Position numbers and translations under genes: made by a program. The notes below the pieces were generated by a model. The model saw only the letters and a list, made by a program, of their open reading frames with translations, ran no database searches and was not told the DNA's origin. Of a stretch of 64,000 nt of DNA, positions 23,801-35,400 are shown in pieces (the first letter of the stretch is position 1; every line of letters starts with the position of its first letter). Source of the stretch: Prinia subflava (Eukaryota > Chordata > Aves > Passeriformes > Cisticolidae); contig NC_086248.1 of NCBI RefSeq assembly GCF_021018805.1, forward strand, positions 23,692,922 through 23,756,921, read 5' to 3'.

Positions 23801-26113
23801 AAATATGTTGTTTTGTGCCATTCTCTGAGGAGGCCTGGACAGATTTTTTTTAAAACAATGAATGAAGTTTGTTGTCCAGAAATGATTATTTTAAGAGCAA
23901 GAGCAAACTGCATTTAAAAGGGGAATCCACCTCTTCACCTCACACAGTTGTTCAGGATGTGTCACGTCCGGAAGCGCTGGAATGTTACATGTTTTAATCT
24001 GGACCATGGCAGTTTTGCTCACAGCAATTGTGCGGCTAAGCCAAACATTGGAAAGGACACGCTGGTCTGGACTGCTCTTTAAACACACACAGAAGTCTGC
24101 CCTGCTTACAGGGCACCTACAGAGCACATCTGCCTGGAGGGCTCCCAGCTGAGGTGTCCTCAGGCAGCACCGCCACTGGCTTCAGCTGCCTTTTGCCCTT
24201 TCCCAGTGGGAATGCAGCAGGGATAGAGAGGAATCACAGCTGCTCTGCTGTGTGACCCCACCAGGAGGAGTTCATGGGCTAAACCCATGAGTAGCAACTT
24301 GGGCATAAATCCACAGAGGATTTGGACATGGAATACCACTGTGGCTCTGGCCCCTTTTCCCCTTTATTCTGCTGAGAGCAGTTATTTTCTCTCCCAGCTC
24401 ACTGCAATGCCTCTTGCCTTAGGAGATGTAGGGCTGACCCTGGGCTTAGAAATTATCTTTGTCCAACCTCATCCCCATGCCTTGAGCACACCCCAGTGAG
24501 GACCCTGCCTAGCTTTCTGGTCTCTGTGCCAAGGTTATTTCATTTTGCTGGTGATGATCACACTGCTGAAGCCCAGGATCACACTGGAGTTTATATTGCA
24601 TTGCTCTGGTTCACCCTGCCGGGGTGAGAAACTACAGGCAGAAGTGGTTTGTGCTCAGTGGTCCAGTTTGTGTCTGAGACAGAGTACAACAGCCACATCT
24701 CCTGCTCTCCACAGTCAGGGGGGTCTGGAGAGCTGGCTGCCAGCTTGGCCTGCCTCCACTCACATCCCATGCCATCCTCTGTCCTACTGCTCTTTAGAAT
24801 CAGATGCCTGTAGCTGATGCCAGTGGGATGAATAATGCACAGAAATGCTGCAGAGTGGGATGAAAGGTAGGAAATGGGGGTGATGCCAAGTCTTGCTTCC
24901 CCTCAGCAGAAAGGTATTTTTTTTGCTGGAAGGCTTTCCTGTTTTTCATTAGGCAGCTGTGTGACGGTCTCTAGGCAAGGAGTCCCAGTCCCTCGCAGTG
25001 CCAAGAAAAACACTCTAAGTTCTTGGCCCCCGAATGCCCATGTGGTGAGTAAGCTGGCAAGGATTAGATGTCCAGCTCTGCCTGTGCATGCACGGATGGG
25101 AACAGACGGGAAGCAATACAGTCCAAGCTAGAAAATGGTTGAAGGGAAAGAAGAAACCTAACTGAAAAATGCTGGAGAACTTGAGGTCGTCTTGGCACAG
25201 ATGCTTCCCCAGCACAAATCAAAGAGTAGGGAGAAAATGGAACCTCTCAGGATGGTAATAGGCTTCTCTCTTTCATTCTTTCCTCCTCCCTGTCCCCAGT
25301 CACTTCTTTTGAACATGACCTGCCAGAGCAACACACAACAACTCCTCACTGGCACACAGACTGGCTGTAGTCAAGGCACTGATAGTAACGCACTCCTTAA
25401 GATCTTTCATCAAAATCTGTACTGTCAGCCCATACCGTCAGATAAAAATCTGCTTACTTTTGATCTAATTGCATTTAATAGGAGCTTGGACTTTTTACAG
25501 AGAAAGAATAACTGTTGTTAAGTATTTTATAAACTACCATTTTTCTGGCCAGAAGATAAACTCTTAGAAGTCAATGATGAGGAGCCATCATGCACCAACC
25601 CTTTTTTTTTTTTTGAGCACAGTGTGGTTCTGGGTATTACCTTAACTTTCCTTCACTGGGAAGTGAAGGAAAATTTACTTTTTACTTTCTCAGTGTGAGC
25701 ATGATTTCAGTTTTCCCTTTGTGTCATGTCACAGCTGTGTAACTTTGGAGTAACTTTGAGATACATAACTAAATTCAATGGCTAGATTAACATTGTTTTC
25801 AAAGACTGAGAAAAGAGTTTACAGCCATTTCTTGCTTAACATAAGCCATAGTATCTTGCCCAGTTGTTCAATTCATAGCCAACATTTACAGTTACACTTT
25901 TCTTCGGAAAAGACATTGCTTTGTTCAAAGGGAGACACAATGCTGCTACACAAGCTGCAGGGATTTGCATTTACTACTCCCATGGCTGTACAAAGTCATG
26001 AATTCTCATATTGAGAGGGAATGGCCTGCAAAGCCTTCCAGACTTCACCTGTCTAGAAGAATCTTACAAGAAGGAGTTTCCCATTTCTAAGAGAATCTTG
26101 TTCCATGGAACAC
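20821..26113. other. Gene-free stretch between ERV remnants
   Basis: No coding family was recognised on either strand; open frames are at most about 110 codons. The first few hundred bases could be unrecognised ERV tail, and no 3' LTR matching the one at 17522 was found. There are short T and A runs but no clear microsatellite. Confidence 0.55.
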
Positions 26114-26662
26114 TGTATTGGGTTTGCATGGCCCCATTTTGGTATTGGGTGGGTTATAGGGGTGGCTTCTGTGAGAAGCTGCTGGAAGCTTCCCGCATGT
26201 GCAACAGAGTCAATGACAGATGGCTCCAAGCTGGACCACTGCTGGCCCAGGCTGAGCCCACCATCAACAGTGGTAGTGCTTCTGGAAGAGTATATTTAAG
26301 AAAAAGAGAAACGCCTGCACAACAGCACTCAGCTGGGAAAGGGGAGTGAGAGTATGTGTGAGAAACAACTCTGCAGACACCGAGGTCAGAAGAAAGGAGG
26401 GGGAGGCAGTGTTCCAGGTGCCAGAGCTGAGATTGCCTGCAGGCCATGGTGCAGCCCATGGTGAGGCATCTGTGCCCCTGCAGCCCATGAATGTCCATGG
26501 GGATGCAGAGATCCACCCGCAGCTCCTAGAAGAACCCCCAGCAAAGCACATGGGTGGCCAAAGGAGGCTGTGATCCTGTGGGAAATCCACAATGGCACAG
26601 ACTCCTGGCAGGACCTGTGGCCCTGTGGAGAGAGGAACCCAGGCTGGAGCAGAAAGGCAAGC
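26114..26662 (+). mobile_element. Truncated long ERV LTR, second family (plus)
   Basis: It starts TGTATTGGGTTTGCATGG and continues with 'ggtggcttctgtgagaagct', 'ctggcccaggctgagcccac' and 'gtggtagtgcttctggaaga'. A TATA-like TATATTTAAG is at 26291-26300, followed by repeated 'gcag..cccatg' blocks. Similarity ends near 26662, so the 3' part is missing. The same family occurs in reverse orientation at 43708-45128 inside GCLC intron 6. I recognise it as an abundant avian ERV LTR but do not assign a subfamily. Confidence 0.8.
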
Positions 26663-27789
26663 TGCTCACAGAGTTCTCTTCAAGCACAAAAGGAGACACA
26701 TTTTAAGGATGTAGGCCATGATAAAAGCATGGCTATAATAATCCAGAAACAAAGACACTTGAAGATAAACAGTCTGATGCAAGAGAAAACTGGCATCAGA
26801 GTTCATAGCATCAAGACCTCTAAGAAATCACAATGGGATCTCCTAGCTGAAAACTGAGGGGAAAGCATGAACCATGTCACTGGGGCTGAACTGGGGCCAA
26901 CACAATGATCACTGAAAGTGCCATGACTGATGCACAGTTAAAGTCTTTGGGCAAGGAAGCAATCACATTTCACCTCAGGTACCTGATACTTCTTCCCCTC
27001 CCTTTGCTCATATGATTGCTAGAAAGGTCATTATTTCCAAGAAAGGACTTCATGACTGCAGAACCGAAAGTCCTGTATGCATAGCCCAAAGGAGTTTCTC
27101 ATGCTCTCTGCAAAAGGTCAGCCAGGGCTTGAGGCTTGGACTAGGGTTTGCTTCTCTACCTCAGAGTGGGCACAGACAGAACAGAGCCACCTCTGAGTTG
27201 TATTCAAAGATAGTGGCAAAGCTTGTCCCCTGCCCCTGCAGCAACTCTGGTTTGTGCTGACAGCCTTCACCACACTGTAAAGAACAGGCTGGATCACATA
27301 CCTGAACTCATCTAGTGAATGTACCATGCTTAGACACTGCAACCCTGCATGTCTCAAAAAACAGCAGCAGCTCTGTGTTTGATGTCATTCATCCCTTCTG
27401 GAAACACATACACAAGAAGCCAGGAGGGAAACTTCCAGCCACAACTTTTAAGGCATCATGACAAAATCTTCTCTAACTTACAGGATACATTGTTGGCCAA
27501 AAGGGATACTCAATGTCAGCTGAAAGGGGATTAGGACATGTATTGATGCAGTACCAGCAGGAAAAGCATTCCAACTATTTTTAGGGGTTTTCCAAGCATA
27601 GTGGCTGATGCTGTGCAATCAGACAGATGCTACCTTAACAATGGCAAGGACTTCTTTCCTGTGGGAGTGTCAGACCATTGGTCTGAGTCCTGAGAAACTC
27701 CAGTGTGAACACAGTGAGTACTTGCCAGGTATGCAACTCCGCCTTTTTTTGAATCTGAAAATGTGGGTTCAAGTCATGCAAGTAACCAA
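26663..27789. other. Short intergenic stretch 3' of GCLC
   Basis: Nothing recognisable. It separates the truncated LTR from the inferred GCLC polyadenylation site. Confidence 0.5.
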
Positions 27790-29287
27790 CACATACTGCA
27801 AATTTTATTTTTATTTCCTTATTACAGAAACTAAATTAGCATATGCCTACATCTTAATTAAAACAAATTCCCCACTGCAGAAAAAGAGCATTCTTTTTAT
27901 TCTCGAAAGCACACCTGTGAACACAGAACAAAGTATAATTCAGTACATAAAAGCTTCTTGGTGCACCTCCCACTGCAGTTTCTCCATTAGTTCTTTTAAA
28001 AAAAAAACATTACATCTTAGGTATTTATATATGCTTCCATTAAGCTTTGCATCTTCTACACCTAATGCAATTCACTTTTAGAAATCAGTGAAGAAGCTAA
28101 ATCAAAAAGGCCTCTTAAGTTTATTTACAGACGCAATGGCTGAATTTAAATAGTTTACAGTCACTCCCAGCACCAGCTTCCAATTCAAAGGATTAGTGCA
28201 TTCCACAATTTCTCTTTAAACTGTTTTCTACAGGGGATGAAGTTGTCCATAACTGCAGTTATGTAGGTAACTTCAGCCACCTACATAAATTATGTTATAG
28301 AAAGTAATCATGCTGACAAAAATATTTATAATTAACAAAATGACAAAATGAAAAACTCAACCTTCAGGAAGAATGGACAGGAGTTTGGTTTTGTGCTGCA
28401 GTCATTGTCAACTATGGGAAGAGCAGCAATGTGGGAGGAGAGCAGTTGGCTTCAGCAGGCTGAAGTCCAGGGCAGGTGTCCCTGGTTCCTTTGTGGAGAG
28501 AGATGTATGTCCAGCCCTCACTTCCTCCTCTCTTTCGACACATCTCCCATTACTACTTTTTTGTGAAATCATCAGGCAGATTTCTGAACTGAGATAGCAT
28601 ACAGCTTATTTCAGAGGGGAAGAAAATAACTGTGCATCTGCAGGCAGGATGACTTGCATTATCTGAAAAAAGACCTATCTGTTCCTCTGAGTTTTACAGT
28701 TTACAAGTGGATGCAGGTCTTGTGGCAACTGAGAAACTGCTCTAAGATTAACAGCTGGGATGCACATATATTTGTCTGTTCTTACAAACTTTCAAAACCC
28801 AAATGGAAGGAAGAAGTATCTGTGATTCAGGTAGATCCAGAAGGATTTTTTTTTTCTTATACAATAAGGTAAATTACTTAGCACATTCCAGGTTAAAAAA
28901 ATTACAGTAAACATTCAGTAACTGGAATGCATATAATATACAAGTACCATTACATTTACAAAGCTGTTCATGACAATTTTTCTTTCTATATTAAGCATAA
29001 AAAAGTTACAAGCTAATTCACAATAACCTTAGTTACAATGTTATTAAAATACATTGATGTTAATCATAAAAATATTTTACTATTTACATGTATATTGTAT
29101 AAACCTTAACAATAAGAATATGCCTATTTTAGGATGCCTTAAATTAACATTTAGGCAGATTGGACCATTTATAGTGCAGTATCCCTGTTTTGGTCTTCAC
29201 ACCATGAAACTGTAGCAGATTCACAGTATCTTTGCTAGTGCTTTGCTAAAAGGCTAATCTTTTTATTACTTAAGAAGCAATCTTTCA
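27790..29287 (-). other. GCLC: Inferred GCLC 3' UTR
   Basis: Sequence 3' of the GCLC stop codon, AT-rich with no competing coding signal. If the double signal at 27804-27815 is used, the UTR is about 1.5 kb, similar to the mammalian GCLC 3' UTR as I recall it. Other AATAAA hexamers on this strand are at 29262-29267 (too close to the stop to be the main site), 28120-28125 and 27896-27901, so shorter forms are possible. The 3' limit is inference. Confidence 0.5.
27804..27815 (-). terminator. GCLC: Candidate GCLC polyadenylation signal (two AATAAA)
   Basis: On the minus strand two AATAAA hexamers lie within AAATAAAAATAAAATT. They are followed 10-30 nt later by a GU-rich stretch (GTATGTGTTGGTTAC), the classic downstream element. 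Of the AATAAA hexamers 3' of the GCLC stop, this has the best downstream context. Confidence 0.5.
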
Positions 29288-29496
29288 TTATTCCAAAGAA
29301 TCAGTTTTGTTTCCACTTTGTTTCTTATTAAATCCTACCCCCAATAGTTCAGGACACTCTGCCTGGCCTTGAGCAATTTGGTTGCATTTCCACATAAGGC
29401 TGTAATTAATTTCATCAGTTATCACACTGTCTTGCTTGTAGTCCGGATGCTGTGCGATGAATTCCCTCATCCATCGAGCAACTGTCATTAATTCTC
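29288..29496 (-). CDS. GCLC: GCLC coding exon 16 (residues 569-637) and stop
   Basis: Encodes [20 protein letters not shown], then [20 protein letters not shown], and the tail ending SGNKTDSLE before TAA (29290-29288). The C-terminal tail after CPELLG is the least conserved part of the protein. Confidence 0.98.
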
Positions 29497-32400
29497 CTGT
29501 GGGCAAGAGGAAATTAAATTTCACAGTTTACACATCTAATTTAGCAGTAGAACACCTAGGGTTCTGTGCACTATATACACAATTAATGAGCAGCCCATGC
29601 TTTCATGAGAAACACATTCCTATGCTTTTTGGTTTTCAAATATGGCTAAACTGCAGGCACAATTACGCTCATGCATCCCTGATGGTCTAAAAGCCACTTA
29701 TCTGGTGCAATTTTCCGACTTTCAGATGTTTCAATGACATAATGCAGAGAGAAGTAGCAACTAGAACAGGTGCTACCAACAAATTGTATAGCAAAAGGTC
29801 TTAAACACTTCATTTAACAGAGAATCTGGCTGAGATGAATCAACACCTCTGCACTACTACATTTATATAAAATAAGTTTGTAGTTGATCCATCCAACTGA
29901 GCTGCTAGTTTTGATCAGTCAACCTTGACTTAGTATTCTTTTTCCCTCTGGCAGCTATACTAGCACAAATTAGGCTGGTTCCCAATTATACCAACTTCTG
30001 GTTGTACAGAGTGCCTCTGCTTCACTCCACAGTTCTTGGGCTGGTCAGCAGGTACCTAAGGGTCCCCAGCACCCCTATACAAGGTCACTGAATGACACAC
30101 CCCACTTGCAGGAGTCTGGTATCCCCATGACATAGCAGCTGGGGGCTGGCTGGACACCAGTGTCCAGGCTGCTGAATACTGCTCCTGAATGCAGCATGTG
30201 CAAGCCAACCTTAACTACTACAAGTTTTAGGTAACTCTGACAGTTAAGACATTAAGATGGGCTGATGGGATGCTCAAAGAGCCAAGAAAAACTTTCATGG
30301 CTAGCTACTGGAACATCAGCTTTGTTGTGAGAGTGGAAAGAGTCAAGGGCTTCCACTACAGAAGTACTTGGTTTAGGAATAGTGCAAAAAACAAGCGCAA
30401 TCAAGTTAGAGAAAGCACGAAGGAACACCCAAATAAAAAATAAAAAGAATCCAGCACTATCTAAAAATATCCTAGCAGTGGTTTTGAACAGACGTACCTG
30501 AAGACATATCAGAAAAAATGCAGACAGTACCAGAAAGAAAAGCAGAATAAAAAAGGTTACTAGAAATCAAAATGTGCCTCAAAAAACCAGAAGTAATGTT
30601 TCAAAAGAATGAGGTCAGAGTTTACACTCCTACATAAGAGGGCAGGAAAAAAAATTACAGAAGAGGCTTTATTTGTTGAAGGCACTAAAAACTCAACATG
30701 AAAACTTTCTGACACCAAGGGATGTCAGGGGGCCTGCAAGAAAGTCAGTGGAATCAGGAGATGAGCAGAGTGAAGCTTAAAAAGAAACACACTTGAGGTG
30801 CAAGCCCTGCAGGCGTCAGTGCTGGAGGAGCTGGGGAGTGTCCAGTGCACAGCAACACAGACACCTAGCGGCCAGGCAGGCCAGGCACTCCCCGGGCCTG
30901 CCCCGCTGTACCTGCACACCCTCACTGGAGCCTGCAGCTCTCGCAAGTACCCACGGGAGTATGGCACCACTGACTGACAAAAGGTGGGAGAAGCTTCCAG
31001 GCAAGGAGAGGCGAAGGGAATTTTAAGTTCAGGTGCAGCCATATACTGGAGAAGTCAACACAATTATGAATGCTGATGACAAGTGAGTAGATAAACATGA
31101 TCCTACAGCACAGGAACTAGAAGACGTATCATGGAATAATCATGAAGAGCATTTAAACGTGAAAAACTACAGAATTCATTTTTTCAAAATGCATATAATA
31201 GAACTGTGTAATTTCTTACTGTATGACTTTAGGGGGACCAAAAGTGTAACTGCTTCAAGAAAGGTAAGGCAAAAATCATGGAAATCACATCTGTGAATGC
31301 TCATCAAGCTCTGTGATTAATGCACTGCAGGCAGCCAGGAGTCAGGAGCACACCAGGACATGGACCACTTGATGCTGCTGCCTCACTACTGCTTCCATGA
31401 ATATTTGGTGGTGATCAGCAGCTGCTGCCTGCCTAGCAAACCTGTAGTCTCACTGAGTGGTGGCAGTCACACACCAGCTATACAGAGACCAGGAGGGTAA
31501 TACCTTGCTGTATTGCAGGAGAGGAGGTGGCTGAAGCTCAAATGAATTATGCTGGTGCAAGGTTACAGCCACAGGAGCTAAAGTGTCAGTGGTCTTAACT
31601 CGTGAGTGCTGTGTTCACCATTAGAAATCTGAAAAATGGCCACACTTTATGGATATGACTGATACTAAACAGGCTGCAGATCAGGAACACTTCATTTAAG
31701 ATCAAGAATAACATGGAATAATCCAAAGCTCACAATTAAAAAACATCATGGCACAGTAATACAACACCTAATGCTTTTTTATTCTGTGAATTCTAGTTCT
31801 TAAGAAGCCTCATTTAAAAGTCATTTCAGCTGAACTATAAACCCTATACTCTCATCTACCTTGCTCTCACAGCTTTTAGCTCTGTGTAAATACAGGAGCT
31901 GACTTTTGCAATGACTGCAACTTTGCATCAGGTGGGAAAGTTTTTCTTTGGCAGAGAACACCTGCAGCTGGGGTTGGACCCAGATCACAAGGCCTTAGGA
32001 AAAAGACTGCTAGAGTTATGGATTCCTTGTTTTCTCAAGACGATTTCTCTGCAGGAAAAAGAAACCAACTCAACAGACAAGGGAATGTTTAAAAACATGT
32101 TACTATTCTGAAGAACTACTAAAGTAGTGAATTACCAGATAAGACAAAATCCTGATTTCCACCTCAGCTTCAGAAAGGTCTTCACCTAGAAGCTTCTACA
32201 GTAATTTTCAAGAATTAAAAAGGAATGCAGCAGTTTAAATCTTGGGGGGCATGGGGGGAGAGGGAAGAAAAAAGAATTCTTGATTTATTAGGCTAAAATT
32301 AACCATCTAGCTAAATCTACATCAATGTAGTTATACAGATTTACACAGAAAAAAGTTAAAAGCTGCTGCAGACTGAGCTAAGCATACAGTTCTGAATTAA

Positions 32401-35400
32401 GTTTAGCCTGCATCTTTCACTCATTATACTGCTTATATTTTAAGAAGAAATATAAACAGTCATTATACACCTGCCTTAAAAAACGTTGCAGTGTGGGAAA
32501 GACAGTGGAAGAGCCTGCTCTGCCCTGCCTTGAAGGAGTTCTGCTACTTATGGAAGGACTTTCGTATCAGTGAGCTAAAGTCTATGTCCCATGGTCTTGC
32601 AGACCCAAGTTTAGACTTATGAATGCTTTGGAGCAGTAAGCTTTAGAGTAACACCAGTCATATCAGGCAAGCTATCAGACCCAGCCTCAAATACTCTTAC
32701 AACACTCAAGTGACAGGGCAAAATGGACTAGTGTACGTTTAAACTACTACAAAGTGGACAATACAGTGGTAAAACCAGAAGTAAACGGTGTTGAAAAGCA
32801 AAACTGAGGACTGGGTATATACTACCTCTAAACCATGATTGTTACTCCATCAGTTAGTCCTGATTTAAGTTCTAAAATGGATCACTAAACATTAAAAAAA
32901 GCCAGGACAAGATTTAAGCTAGAGAACACACTCCAGTCCTTTGCTCAATGATTTAACAGCTAGCAAGACATCCATAGCTCCCATCAGTCTTATCCAACTG
33001 GAAGTAGAAAAAATGCCAAGAAAGTCAATGTCCAAAAATGTCAAACATACCAGAGGCTCTCTTTTTTATTAGCTTCAGATAGTTTAGGATGGTGCATCTT
33101 GTGTCCACATCCACTTCCATGTTTTCAAGATAGGAATTCAAAATCGGGATCAAACCAGGAAAGACTCCTTCCTGTGTAAGAGAACAGAATCAGCATAAAA
33201 CACACTCAGTCTGGTTTCTGGGAGGGTAGAATAGAATGAGTTCCAGGTAGAAGAGGCTATTACCTTCCCATTGATAATTGTATCAATGCTCATTAAGGTG
33301 TACTCTTCTGTGTCGGTGCCTGTCCCATTCTGTGCAGAGCCACATCCATCCACAACAGCGTTTCCCCCTTTATGTGTGACAAAGGGAAAGGAAAAAAATG
33401 GTTAAAAGGCAAGACATGCACTAAACATCTACAACAGTGTAGTCAGATTACTTGATGTGATACCTTTACATATATCTTTTCTGAAGTAAAACATTCCCTG
33501 TCGTACAGCATCTCTTTTCTGGGCCACCTTCATGTTTTCATCCACCTGGCAAAAAAAAGTATTTCAGAGATCTGTGACATTTTAGAAAAGTAGGATTCTA
33601 CCAAACTGTCACATTTGGGTTTCATAAGCTGAAACATCTACTGTATTTCTTACTATTTCATCACACAAGATCAAGCTGTGAAGCTAAGTTTTATTTCATT
33701 CTTCAGTGTCCAGGACAAACCCACAAATAGATAACATTTTATGGAACTGTGTCTCCAGCAGAATAGGTATTGGTATCATCTTACAACATGCTATGCTAAT
33801 TTAAGTTTGGATGAAAACACAGGAACAGTTATGATTAACAGGTTGCATCCCTTCTGGCAGACTTTTTGCATATTTAGATGCAATTTAAATAAGTACGGAA
33901 GAAGAAAATTTCAATTTTCCTAGCCACTGCTTTTATTAACAATTTGCTGCTTTGATTAACAACATCATCACTGTCTTTAGAAGAATTATCACTGTATTAA
34001 ACAAACTTTCAGAACCAGCATTCAAGTAAGTTTGTATGGGAATTGTATCTATTCCATTTCCAATCATCTGTCAGATATTTAAACTTAGATTGCTAGCAAA
34101 AAAGTTCTAAATTTCAGGCTTCTCGAAAATCCTCCAAATGACAATGTTTGCTCTGCAAATGACATAAGCATTGCTCCATCTTTCTGGATGGAAGATTTTG
34201 TCCAAGTTCTTTGGTTGGTGTGTTCTCAGGGAGTTAACATCATCCAGCTTTTGGACACTAGCCTCACCATATTGTCTTCAGAAAAAGAGAGATAATTTGC
34301 TGAATTCTTTGTCTGATCTTTAACTAAAGGCTATGCAAAATCTTCGCTTACTTCTTACCTTTCAAAGCTTAGTTTTCAATTCATTTTATATTATGAAACC
34401 TATTTACACAACAGGTTGTTCTGAAAGTTTGAAAGAACTCCAGTCCCAGCTGACGAGGGTTCATCCGCATTCAGTCCGACAGCCAAGATTAGTGTGAGAT
34501 TAGCCCCATAACCCCCTATTATTTTACTTGAAAGAGGCAGGCTTACCAATGGTTGTGCAATTCTGTGTTGCATTACCTGCCAAATTGCTTGGCAAGCTCA
34601 AGCAATTTTCAGTCCCCCAGCCCTCCATTCTGTTCAGGTTCTTTCAGCACCTGATCTCTTATTCACTCTTAACTGGTAGTTAAAAATTTTGTGCTTTTGA
34701 GACACTCAAATAACAACATAATTATGTAATCTAGGTGCTAAATTGCTGCATTATTTATGGAGTCTGAACTCCCTGACATGTCCTTTTAGAAGTCATACCA
34801 AATCATACCATGTCTGTATGGTATGATTACTGTAAATTTCTTACTTCAGTATTTTTCTCCATTTTAATTAAAAACCTCTCTGAAAAGCCTCAGGATACTA
34901 TGGCTATGCTGAATTTTCCAGCATAGTATCAAAAACCTTCTGCCCTACAACATCTTTTTTAAAGATCACAGGAATGGCCATCTAAAATACATTTTTTGGT
35001 CAAGTGCCTCAGAAAGAGGACACGCAAGACAGTTTCAGACAAAACAGTTCAGCAATTGTGAGGGCAGGATTAAGGAAAAAGTACACTTAGCGTGGCTTGT
35101 CTGTCTAAAGACAAGTCACAGTTGTGACCAGAATCAGCAGTATTTGTTTGCACTCAAATACTGTGTAACACTAAGCATGCTGAAAACTCCTCCTTTCCCT
35201 CCCCACTAGATACAAACAAAACACAAAATAAGAGCAGCAGACAAAGGCAACATTCATGTTAAGTCTAAAGTTTTTATTTTGATTTCCGCAGGTTATTTTT
35301 CCCCCTGCATGTAAAATGTGGGAAACATACCCTTTCCCAGCTTAGTAACAGCCTTGTGACAATGGTATTTCTCAACTTTTCTGCAACAGTTAGACAATGC

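Noticed and set aside
26154..26590. Minus-strand open frames of 108-120 codons
   Set aside because: Antisense to the truncated LTR at 26114-26662.
27608..28081. 157-codon plus-strand open frame
   Set aside because: Overlaps the inferred GCLC 3' UTR and polyadenylation region in antisense; AT-rich, with no recognisable domain.
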